The notes beneath the pieces are model-generated. The model was not told the DNA's origin, ran no database searches, and saw nothing but the letters and a program-made list of their open reading frames with translations. Below are positions 21,275 through 30,778 of a DNA stretch of 40,192 nucleotides, one piece after another. Numbering within the stretch: the first letter of the stretch is position 1; every line of letters starts with the position of its first letter. Source of the DNA: Hyphochytrium catenoides. Lineage: Eukaryota > Sar > Hyphochytriomycetes > Hyphochytriales > Hyphochytriaceae. The position numbers and the translations under genes are program-made. The stretch spans positions 1 to 40,192 of the forward strand of contig FLMG01003107.1 in NCBI GenBank assembly GCA_900088475.1, written 5' to 3'.

Positions 21275-22330
21275 ATGGCCAAGATGCCGTCCGACAAGAA
21301 GCGGGGCAAAGTAAAGCCGCAAGGGGTACCAACAGTCAAACAAGAGCCAGAAACGTCAGCAAGCACCACTGGCTCAGAGCAGAGTGATGATGATAATAAG
21401 AAGCTCACTTCCACCCCAAGGACGCCTTCCCAACGAAAAGGTAAGGGAGAAAATGGACCTGCCAGAGTTAAAAGAGAAGCTGCGATGGAGTCAAAGCGGA
21501 ACAGAGCTGAAGAGCAATATCAGCCAGGAGAACAGGTAGCAGTGCCATCCACCCCCCGGCGACCTAAACCTGTAGTTAAAGGGGAACCAGTAAGACCGAA
21601 GAGTGCGACCATCTCTCCAGAGCAGCAAAGAGTGGCAAGGCAAGCAGTGGAGGACGAAGCACCTCCAACTCAAAAACCGGCAAGTGCCGTTAATCTCTTT
21701 CCCACGTCGCCTCGCCCGGACCTTCCGCACAGAAAGAGAGCGAGAGAAGAAGCAGAGAAGGACGAGGGCATACAGCACGAAGAAGCTGGCGGAGAGGACT
21801 CACTAAGCCTGGAAGACCACGGAAATACCATTGTCGACTTTGGCATGCACAGAGGAAGGACATACAAGGAAGTGTATGACTCGTACCCTGGTTATTGCTA
21901 CAATTTCGCTTTGGCAGTAATAGACCCAAGCCCCCCTTTGACCGAGCTGATAGAATATGTCAAGAGAAGAGACGCCGCAGAACGAGAGGCGAGGAACAGA
22001 AGGCGTGAAGATCTGAAGTCAGCTTTACATCGCAGGCAAGCTATGGCAGGCACAACTCTTCAAGGCTTGCATCAGCAAGAGCATTGTGATGACGATGATG
22101 ATGGCATCTATGATGATTATGAGCCATTCGAAGCCTGGATGGACCGTTATGTTTCAAGCCATCTAGGGAAGGGACTGCTTGGCTACTGCTGGGAATGGCT
22201 GGATGAAGGGTACTGCGGTGGTCCCTGTCGCTATCTGCACACTTATCCGCGTTCCTGGACCGAGGCACAGAAGCAGCAACATGCTGCCAAAAGGACTAGA
22301 GCGGCCTATAATTGGTACTTGTCCCGCTAG
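21275..22330 (+). CDS. ExoX-C-like / CCCH-finger protein, tandem copy 2
   Basis: Single exon, 351 aa, ATG start, ending TAG. It has the longest N-terminal region of the three (1-180), disordered and basic, with VKQEPE and VVKGEP motifs and the shared NLFPTSP / RKRAREE block at ~140-158. The ExoX-C-like domain is at ~184-232 (TIVDFGMHRGRTYKEVYDSY, GYCYNFAL). An acidic linker (CDDDDDGIYDDYEPFEAWMD) follows. The finger is C305-x8-C314-x3-C318-x3-H322. It is clearly homologous to copies 1 and 3 across both domains. Function is not known; a nuclear or nucleic-acid-binding role is inferred. Confidence 0.88.
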   Translation: MAKMPSDKKRGKVKPQGVPTVKQEPETSASTTGSEQSDDDNKKLTSTPRTPSQRKGKGENGPARVKREAAMESKRNRAEEQYQPGEQVAVPSTPRRPKPVVKGEPVRPKSATISPEQQRVARQAVEDEAPPTQKPASAVNLFPTSPRPDLPHRKRAREEAEKDEGIQHEEAGGEDSLSLEDHGNTIVDFGMHRGRTYKEVYDSYPGYCYNFALAVIDPSPPLTELIEYVKRRDAAEREARNRRREDLKSALHRRQAMAGTTLQGLHQQEHCDDDDDGIYDDYEPFEAWMDRYVSSHLGKGLLGYCWEWLDEGYCGGPCRYLHTYPRSWTEAQKQQHAAKRTRAAYNWYLSR

Positions 22331-23440
22331 ATGACTTCCATCTTTCTTTCATAGGGAAGAGAAAGATAGAGAAGAGCGATGACGTGGGAGGAGGAGTTGG
22401 AAATTGCAGACGAAGGCGAAGAGACCAATCTAACTGACGGTAGTAGGGGCAATATACTCAAAGAGTCAGGATACCATGCCCCTTGTACATAAGCTTTGCA
22501 CTTCTCTTTTATAATAACATATAAATACATAGACTGATCATGCTGCTTTGCTCACGGTTGACTACTATCAGTGACAGCTCCTCATAATAGTGGTTCATCG
22601 GGTTCTTATTAGGATGCGGGCTTTCCAATATCAGTGCCAGGAGCGACTCCAGTACTAGCAGCCTCTCCGCTTTTCTCGACCCTGTAGCCTTCCTCGGCGT
22701 TCATCAGAAGACATGCCTTTTGGAAAGCAGAAGCCTGGAGCCTTGGTGGTGTGGCCATTGGCTACCAGTACCTTGTTCATCAAACAAAGCCAAAGAGGTC
22801 GTCGGCTGCTAGATAGAGGACCAAACTGACTTACGACGTGCGTTCAAACGGTATAACAGCCGCTGCGTGCTCAGGTTATACTTCCTCGGGTTTGGTCCGT
22901 CGAGCCGCAGCCGCCCAGGTCAGAAGCCATCATCGCCCACCGCACTACTACCGTTAACAAGCAACAAACTATTAAAAAAGAGGGATCACTTTTTTCAACC
23001 GCTACGGTCGGACGGCCTGTCAAATAACTATGTAAATGCCCCGGAACCTTTCGTCTGTTCTGTTCAAGTCTGTGAATATTGTTAAACGCGAAGATAACGT
23101 TTTCTTTATCAATGTATTCATGCTGGGCAGAAGGAGGAAGTTTCGGCGACGTCTACTTCCAAGCTTGAGACCAACAATGGGACGCCCTAGTGAGAGAGCA
23201 GCCTGGATGGGAGGTGGGGCCCGCGCCGGGCAATGCACAGAGAGCATGATGAGGCTCAAAGAGATTATGAGATACCCCCGTGCAGCCACCACCACATTGT
23301 GTATGTCCTTGCTCTTCACGGATGGAAAAGCCGCCACCGCGGCCACGGGGAGAAGAAACGAAGACGGTATGTGGACAGATTGATGTACACGCGCCGCGAG
23401 GATAGACTGTTCAAAGTCCTTTAGAGGAGCCATGGTACGG
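22331..23440. other. Spacer between tandem copies 2 and 3
   Basis: No firmly supported gene. A minus-strand frame open across ~23020-23574 and a plus-strand frame at 23036-23383 lie over each other and show no domain. I did not find a recognisable decayed extra copy of the tandem family here. Confidence 0.4.
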
Positions 23441-23647
23441 GTTGAGGAAGACTGCCGACCCATGTCTATAGCTCGGACGAGGAGGAGGTAGAGGCAGAAG
23501 AGGAAGGAGATCTTACAGAAGAAGAAATCGCGCCTCATGAGTGTACACCTGTACGTCTTCAGACTGTCGCTCAAGCTTCTTTAAGAGCACTTGTTGACGC
23601 TTCCATCTCCCCCCCACGAACGGAGAGAAGATGCCAATGGAGTATCA

Positions 23648-24256
23648 ATGACCCTACTACCAGCGGCGCCTCTGAGGCCTGTGAGTGCTGCGAACCTGTT
23701 TCCTGCGTCAGCACCAGATAGTTCTAGAAAGAGGCCTAGGGAAGAAGGAGGCCAGACCAACGAGGATAATGAGATCTTAGAGCTGAGCCTGGAAGAGCAC
23801 GGCAAACTTGTCGTCAACTTTGGCATGCACCAAGGCAAGTCGTACAAGCAAGTCTACGACACAGCTCGCGGCTACTGCTATGACTTTGCTCTGAAAGTGG
23901 CAGACCCGCAACCGCCCTTGACGGATCTCATAAAGTATATCAAGAGGAGACAAAGGGTCGACATAGAAGCAGAAGAAGAAAGAGGCCGAGCAAGAAGAAG
24001 GTTGGCGACAGGAAGTCAGGCGCTCCTGGCGACAGGAAACGACGCGCAACAAGGCAACTTTGCCGCGGGGGATGAGGGCTGTGTAGGCGATGACTATTAT
24101 GAGCCCTTTGAGGCTTGGAGAGAACGCTACGTATCCAGCCGTCTTCAACGTGGTCTGCATGGCTACTGCTGGGATATGCTTGAGTGGGGTGGCTGCTACG
24201 ACCAGCGCTGCCCGTACAGCCATACTTACCCGCCAAATTGGAATGCCGTGGACTGA
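23648..24256 (+). CDS. ExoX-C-like / CCCH-finger protein, tandem copy 3
   Basis: From the ATG at 23648 the frame encodes 202 aa; it is open upstream to 23585 but has no earlier ATG. It has the shared NLFPAS / RKRPREE block at ~16-33, the ExoX-C-like domain at ~53-102 (LVVNFGMHQGKSYKQVYD, GYCYDFAL), an acidic EPFEAW linker at ~152, and the finger C174-x8-C183-x4-C188-x3-H192. The N-terminus is much shorter than in copy 2. An acidic plus-strand frame just upstream (~23443-23721, DEEEVEAEEEGDLTEEEIA) is in another phase. It may be a 5' exon joined by a small intron or the result of a frameshift, so the true start is uncertain. Confidence 0.8.
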   Translation: MTLLPAAPLRPVSAANLFPASAPDSSRKRPREEGGQTNEDNEILELSLEEHGKLVVNFGMHQGKSYKQVYDTARGYCYDFALKVADPQPPLTDLIKYIKRRQRVDIEAEEERGRARRRLATGSQALLATGNDAQQGNFAAGDEGCVGDDYYEPFEAWRERYVSSRLQRGLHGYCWDMLEWGGCYDQRCPYSHTYPPNWNAVD

Positions 24257-24911
24257 GTGCAGCACGGAGTCAGAAGGAAGGCTGTCGGACCTCGTGGAGA
24301 AATAATAGCTTCGTTACCGCTATTATGAGAGAGTGGAGGTCAGCTACCCCTTTGGACCCCACTTGCTGGAGGAGGGAGGTATAAGCCCGAACGGTGACGG
24401 ACACAAGGATTCGCTTTGGCTAAATCTCCTTCCTCTGAACAGCTGAAAGCTAGATCCTGCTTTCTCTCTGACCAACAGCCAATATAATATGCAAAGCGCT
24501 TAACGGTAATGTGAAGTGAATTACCGCGGCGCTTCCATCAATCTTCTCAATAGTTACGCAAGACATTATTTGGCAGGCGAGTCATCGCTCATCATAGATG
24601 GCCGGTCCAATTGTCAAAGAGCGTAAGCCTTTTCTATGTGCAGGCAGCGGCCTCTTTTTTAGAAACGTTAAAATAAACAGAGTAACAAACGCTTGCCGGT
24701 TGGTTGACGAGGTCATCGAGACACAGTCAGAAGATGTATCACAGGAAGAGACACCACGAAAACAATAAACCGACGGCAATAGCCTGCCCTTCCTTTCCGC
24801 AAATGCTGTCCAACGACAGCTGCCTTCTTGTCCCGGTCAGAAAGACCAATACTCTTTCATTCATTTGACACCACTGGTACATCTTTCTTCGACATTGCTG
24901 CCAGGAGGCTC
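24257..24911. other. Intergenic, no gene seen
   Basis: 3' flank of tandem copy 3. Only short open frames are present, without domains or splice-consistent partners. Confidence 0.45.
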
Positions 24912-25290
24912 TCAGTGCGCTAGTTCTTGCCGCTTCATCGAGAGGGCACGCATCACCGGCATCCCTCCTCCATCGTCCAGCTCTTCCCACTTCATGACAG
25001 CTAACAGTTTGTATGTAAGCCCGAGATAAAAGGAGTCAGTATGCAAGCTGCCCAAGAACGCAGGAGAGACAGTGTAGTCCACGAAGCCAAGGGTCACGAC
25101 GTCACGACCCAGAGCAAATGTATAGCTAAATATCCATCCTCCTGCAGGCTATTCCTTCCTTCAGACAGAGCTCGTACCATGAATTTTGAAGCTTCAGAGC
25201 TTCAGTTCGGTTCACAGCTATGACGAAGATATGGGGATGATCGAGATAGCCGTTAGCGAATATTACCGCTGGTTAAGCCATTGATAACTG
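24912..25290 (-). CDS. Possible coding exons of an unrecognised gene
   Basis: Two adjacent minus-strand frames look genuinely coding. The 5' one (~25270-25135) reads FANGYLDHPHIFVIAVNRTE and continues to a TAG near 25124. The other (~25160-24912) reads FALGRDVVTLGFVDYTVSPA, then SFYLGLTYKLLAVMKWEELD, and ends in TGA. They overlap slightly in different phases and I could not find one clean splice that joins them. No family is recognised. Confidence 0.3.
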
Positions 25291-25666
25291 AGTCAAAGGT
25301 TTTTCTTTGATCTGCCGCTCCCACCAGCCATCTCCCTGGGCTTCTGATGTTTCTGCTGCTGCTGCGGCTGCCGTCGCCGGCCGCTGGGAAGATGATGTCT
25401 CCCCTCCGCTACGATGATTATTGGGCCGCGGCCTCCTTCCGCTGAAGCTCACACGATCGGCACTGCTACAGCTTCTCCTGCTTCCGCTTCTTGTTGATGG
25501 TACTTCTCAGCGAGCTGGGCTGTGTGTCACCGACTCCCGACTGTTCTTGACCTGGAGGGAGGAGTCTCCGCATAGTGCCCATTCAATCCTTTTAGCTCTC
25601 TTATAGACGCAGCGGCAGCTTTTAGTCGTAGAAGGAAAGGGAGAGTTCTAAACAAATATTGGAAGG

Positions 25667-28600
25667 ATGCCTCCTAAGAAGGCCACCGGAGGGAAGGTGA
25701 CGGGGAAGAGGTGAGTGATGGGATTAGGCCGAGTAAGAGCCGCGATACTGTCACTTAGATGGAAGACGCTACTGCTCTGCAGACGAAGAGACGGCTGACC
25801 CTTGTGCAACTTGCTCCCACAGGACAATTGCGGAGAGGCTTGAAAGCCTTCGGAGCAACCCTTTTGAGAAGAGAAGCAATCTTAAGCAAAAGCACAACGT
25901 GATCGGCCGTAGGGTTAAAGGACAGAACCGAGATGTGGCTGCCGCGAGGTTGAGGGCTGTCGAGAAGCGAAAGAAGACCCTGTTGCTAGAATATAATAGT
26001 AGGGGCAAAACGAACTCCTTCAAGGATAGGTAAGACAGCCGATCAGAGGCAGCCACCACTGAGCTGAGAGCTATCACTGAGCACCTTCCTTCTCATCGCC
26101 AGCCCCCTATTCCTTTCCTGTCACCCGCCAAGAGTTCATGTCCAGCTTCTCTCTTCCTCCGGGCTCACCTCTTCTTAACTTTCTTTCAGCCGTAACTCGC
26201 CTCTTGACTCTCTGCGATGCCATCTGTCTCATTTTCTCATTGTATAGGCGGTTTGGAGAGAAGGATGATGGGAGTATGTCCATGGAGGACAAGCTTTTTG
26301 CGCGCTTCCAGGCAGAGAGAAAGAAGCGAGTGCGGAACTCTTCTCTCTTCAATCTTTCAGAAGAACCCGCGCCGGAGGACGTCCTCACTCACGGAGGGAA
26401 GGTTATTGACGACTTTCAGGATGTGGATGTGGAGAGACAATCCTCGGACGAGGAGGATGATCATGAGGCTAATGCCACAATCACAGAGAGACTGCATTTT
26501 GGAGGAGGAGAAGGACGAGATGGGGAGAAGGAAGAGAGGGATAACCGCTCTCATAAAGAGATCATGGCGGAGGTGATTGCCAAGTCAAAGCTTCATAAGC
26601 AGGAGCGCCAACGACTGAAGGAGGAGAGGGAAGACCTTACCGAGGCTCTGGACAGCGAGTTTTCGTCGCTCCAAGGCTTGTTGAGCTTCAGGCCTAAGAA
26701 GAATGTTAGTGAGAAGGATTGCGCGATGGCTTTCTACTAGTATCCCGGCGCTCTGCTCTTCCGCCCTGAACTCACCTTGATATCCGCGCCTAGACGTCCT
26801 CCTCATACCTTCCAGATTTGTTGATATGTTCCTTCTCTGGCTCCCTCTGTCCCTTGCTCGCCTCTCACTTTGGTGTCTCTCTTTACCTGGCCTAACCTTT
26901 CTCACTCTCTTAGGAGCGTCAGGAGGAGCGCGAGGCTCCTGATCACTACGACAAGATTACTCGGGAGCTTGCGTTTGAGGCAAAGGCGAAAGCCACTAGT
27001 CGAACCTTGACACCAGAGGAGCAGGCGCAGAAGGAGAAAGAGAAGGCAAGGGATCTACCATTCCTCTTCTGCTACAATCCCTTACCGTCCCACCACTTCC
27101 CCCAGCTCCGTCGCGTTATCCTCTTGCTTCTCTGCGGTCTCGGCTTGTGAGTCCCACTTTAGCATCCGTTCCTAGCCTTTTCTGTCCTAGAGTGTTGCCT
27201 TTGGTGCTGCTCCTCCTGCTCTTGCAGATTGACTCCCAACATTCAACGTAGCTTTCCTTCCTTCCCAATCTTCGTGCCTTTATACACCGACCTTTCTACC
27301 CAAGATCCGTCCGTTGGCCAGCCATTCAGAGCGTGCGACACTAAACGGCTAACGTTTCGTTTGTCTTTATTTAGCTTGAAGAGCTTGAGAAGAAGAGACT
27401 GAGAAGGATGCAGGGTTTGCCGTCTGACAGCGAAGATGAGACAGAGAAGGGAAAAAAGAAGAGGAGAGGACCAGCAACAGATGATGACCTGAATGATGAT
27501 TATGCCATAGACCCCGCCAATGAAGACGAGGAAGAAGAGGGAGACCTTCTTTCCTCAGATGACGAAGGAGAAGAGGAAGAGGATAGTGAGGAAGAAGAGG
27601 AAGAAGAGACAGAGAAGCCTTCTAAGAGACTTAAGCCCTCTGCCGACAGAGATGAAGCGGAGGAGGAGGAAGGGGAAGAAGAAGACACTGATGAAGGATC
27701 AGACCTGGAGAATGATGATGAAGTCGAACTCTCTCCCAGTGAAAAGAAAGAGCAGGGCGCAGAGGAAGACGATAATGGAGAAGGAGCTGACATGGGCAAA
27801 GAGAAGGCGAAACAACGCCAGGCAGCGAAGGATGAAATTCCGTACATCTTCCCTTGTCCCTCTTCTCTGTCGGAGCTCTTGGCTCTCCTTGCGAACTATG
27901 CAAAGAAACCAGCCGATGATCTGCTCATTGTCTCCCGCATCCTCAAGTGCCACTCCATACATTTGGGAGGCGAGAACAAGAAGAAGCTCACAGCTTTTTT
28001 TGGCGTCATGCTGCAGTTCTTCCTCCATCTAGCGGACAACGATCATGAGACCGAGGAACGAAAGGAGGAGGTAACGAAGCGAGACACCGTCTTTCGCTGT
28101 TCTTCTTTCTCTCTTTTCGGCACTCATTGTGTGGAACTTCTACTCTGATGAGCTCTTTCACATCTCGTCCTCCCATCACTGGGATAAGTCCCTATGGCCG
28201 CCTTATTGCCTTCTCAACTTCTGTTAACTCTTCCTTCTTTCATCTCCTCATTGTGGTTTGACTTCAGCTTATCTCTTTGTTGCCGGTCTTTCTGGGTAGA
28301 TTTCTGAGTTGTCGAAGGTCCTCTGGCAAGTGGCTCAGGAGCTGCCTGAGGTTGCTGGGAAAGGTTTCCGATCTCAGTTGGAAGCCATTCGCCTGGAGTT
28401 TTATAAGAGGAAGATGGATAAGAGGCAAGGTGCCACGGTCTCCTCCGCTTGGCCATCTCTTTCTTCCCTTCTATTTTTCCGCCTTCTCCCCAACATCTTT
28501 CCCAGCAGTGACTTTAAGCACTCTGTCGTCTCGCCCGCAGAGCTCCTTATTTGCCAGGTGAGAAAGTGATGTGGTTCTCTCTCTCTCTCTCTCTTTCTCG

Positions 28601-30280
28601 CTCTATGCCGCCTTCTTTATTCCTTAGCTCTCTAGCAAGCTTCCCTTGGATTGCGTTTGTTTGTCATGCTCATTCCGTCCATTTTTCTTCTCAATCTTCT
28701 GAATTCCTGTCTCCGAGAAGTACTCATTGTCTGGTCATACAGATGCTCGTTCAGAATCCTGTCTGTGGGGCGAGAGATATAGCACACGGGCTCTATCTCT
28801 GCGCCATGCTTCTCCATTATACGGCGGAGAATAAAAGATATGTCCCAGAAGGTGAAGACGTGGCTTTCTTCTGGTTATTCCGCTGTCTCCGTTCTGTATG
28901 TCTGTCTGTCTCTCTCTCTCACACACACTGATACGTACAGATAAACGCTCTCGGGGTCTCTTTCACTCTTCCCTCTAGACCTTTCTTTGGTATAACGCAG
29001 GTGTTCTCTCCTCTTTCCAACTTTCTCCTGATCCTGCGGTGGCTTGCGGGTCTCCTCTTCTCACCTTCTGCTCTATAAAAAAAACCTCCCCTATCCCTTG
29101 GTCCTACCCACTGCAGATGGGCTCTATATCTCAAGAGTTGTCTCATTCCCTTCTACTATCGGCATACGTCGAACCTCACTTTGCTTCCATGTAGTGCTCC
29201 ACTTCTTTTTGGTGGCGCTGGGTTATCTGCTGGCCATTCCCCAGACTGCTGCACTGTCAGGCTCGCTAGCGGGAGACAAGAAGGAGAGAAAGAGTAGGAA
29301 ACAAATACTCCAGGCATGGAGAGGGGAAGGGAAACCCTTGTTGGTGTGGAGTTTGCCCGATATAAGAGACGGAGAGGAGGAGCTGGGAGCTGTGCTCTGG
29401 AGCATGTAAGCGTCCTTCTTCCTCTGTTCCACTTATCTCTCTTTCTCTTGCTTGTCTTCTAAGTGGCGTAGAACTTCTCTCACACTCCTACTCCCCCTTA
29501 CAGGGCGCGGTTAGTTGGTGCGGCTTGCTTTCAGTGGTCTGCTCTTCCTGCTGCGCCGGAGATATTTCGGCCTCTGCGAGCCATGTTAGGGAAGTTGTTG
29601 ACTGAGCTCCAAGATGCGTCCCCAGAACTCCGCCAAGCGCTGCAGCAGTGCTTTGAAGCGTTGGACGCCACAGTGACAGAGGTATTTCGTTAGCCTTTCG
29701 ATGCTTTCTGGGACCATCTCGTCATATCTCTGACTCTCCCCGATCTTCCCACTTTTTCCTTAGCATGAGCAAGGTCGCGCTCCCTTGCAGCTGCAGAAAG
29801 TAAAGCCTGTCGCCATTCCTACCTTGGATCCAAAGTTTGAGGAGACTTATACATTCAAGAAGGATATGGATCCTAACAAGGAGAGAGCCAAGGTACAGGC
29901 TTTCCTTCTCTCTTCCAGCGATCTGCTTCGTAGTGCCTCGTGCTTCTCTGTCTGCTCTCTCGCGCTTTCTCTCCCTGTCTCTATCCGTTTAAAGCTTCCT
30001 AATATGGAGTTTCCCTCTCTATTGCTCAGCTGTGGGCGGTGCCTTTCTTCGCCTCCAACACTTTTGCGCAGTCATGAGCTAATCCTTTACTCTTACTGGA
30101 TGATAGGCGAAGCAGTTGGAGCGGCAAGTGAAGAGAGAAAAGAAGGGAGCAGTGAGGGAACTCAAGAGAGATGCAGCGTTCCTGGCCAAGGTATGACGCT
30201 GACTTGAAATAGCCGCTTTCCCTCTATCTGTCGTCTTGACGTATTCGGCAATTTAGCGCTTTAGGACTTGGAACAGCCAA

Positions 30281-30314
<34 letters not shown>

Positions 30315-30588
30315 GCCTTCTCATAACTCTCTCTGTTTATCTCTCTCTCTCTCTCCCTCGTTCTCCCTTCCTCTTTCGTTCTCAACTAACTCTGTCTCCC
30401 TTTCTGTGTAGGCCAAGCTGGAAGATGAGCGGAAGGCTACTCAGGCCAAGAAAGAGAAGCAGAAGGAGATTTGGTCATGGCTGCAGGACCAGCAAGCAAC
30501 AGTTAACCAGCAAGTGAAGAAAGGAGGAGGACTTCTTACAGGGGGAGGAAGCGGCATAAAGAAGAGGCCGAGGGTAAACCGAGGCTAA
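25667..30588 (+). CDS. NOP14: Nucleolar protein NOP14 (SSU processome)
   Basis: Thirteen exons: 25667-25710, 25823-26029, 26248-26704, 26914-27045, 27375-28070, 28300-28429, 28541-28557, 28743-28851, 29195-29405, 29504-29681, 29764-29892, 30107-30190 and 30412-30588. They give 856 aa, essentially the length of human NOP14, in phase throughout. Diagnostic motifs are the N-terminal NPFEKR and KHNVIGRRVKG, FGEKDD, then LEELEKKRLRRMQGL before a long Asp/Glu-rich region, RYVPE with VLHFFLVALGYLLAIPQ, and the C-terminal basic ELKRDAAFLA. NOP14 is part of the 90S pre-ribosome and acts in 18S rRNA processing in the nucleolus. The intron after 27045 appears to start with GC (AAG|GCAAGG), and exon 7 is only 17 nt. 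An alternative longer reading of exon 8 past 28851 was rejected because family alignment supports the splice to 29195. The gene converges tail-to-tail on the kinase gene 190 bp away. Confidence 0.93.
28576..28601. repeat. (CT)n in a NOP14 intron
   Basis: A short CT run just after the donor of the intron that follows the 17-nt exon. Confidence 0.8.
30280..30358. repeat. (CT)n in the last NOP14 intron
   Basis: Two CT dinucleotide blocks lie inside the intron 30191-30411. They may double as an extended polypyrimidine tract. Confidence 0.85.
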
Positions 30589-30778
30589 AGATATAGGAAG
30601 AAACAGAGATAGAGAGAGGAGAGATGAGCTCGGGGAGGGAAAGGGAAAGAGACGGCGGCTTTCACAGTCTTACAATCATTATTTATTATTTACTTTATCG
30701 CGCGCGAGAGAGAGAGACAAAAAGAGATACAATGTTTTTCTTTTTGCACAGAATAATATATCTCTTGGAAAGGCCTAT

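Noticed and set aside
23020-23574. 184-codon minus-strand open frame.
   Set aside because: It has no ATG at the start of the frame, no domain, and lies antisense to the 5' region of tandem copy 3.
28852-28895. Extension of NOP14 exon 8 (GEDVAFFWLFRCLRS) to a GTATGT donor.
   Set aside because: It is in frame, but stopping at 28851 and splicing to 29195 restores the family's VPE-x-LHFFL continuation with correct phase.
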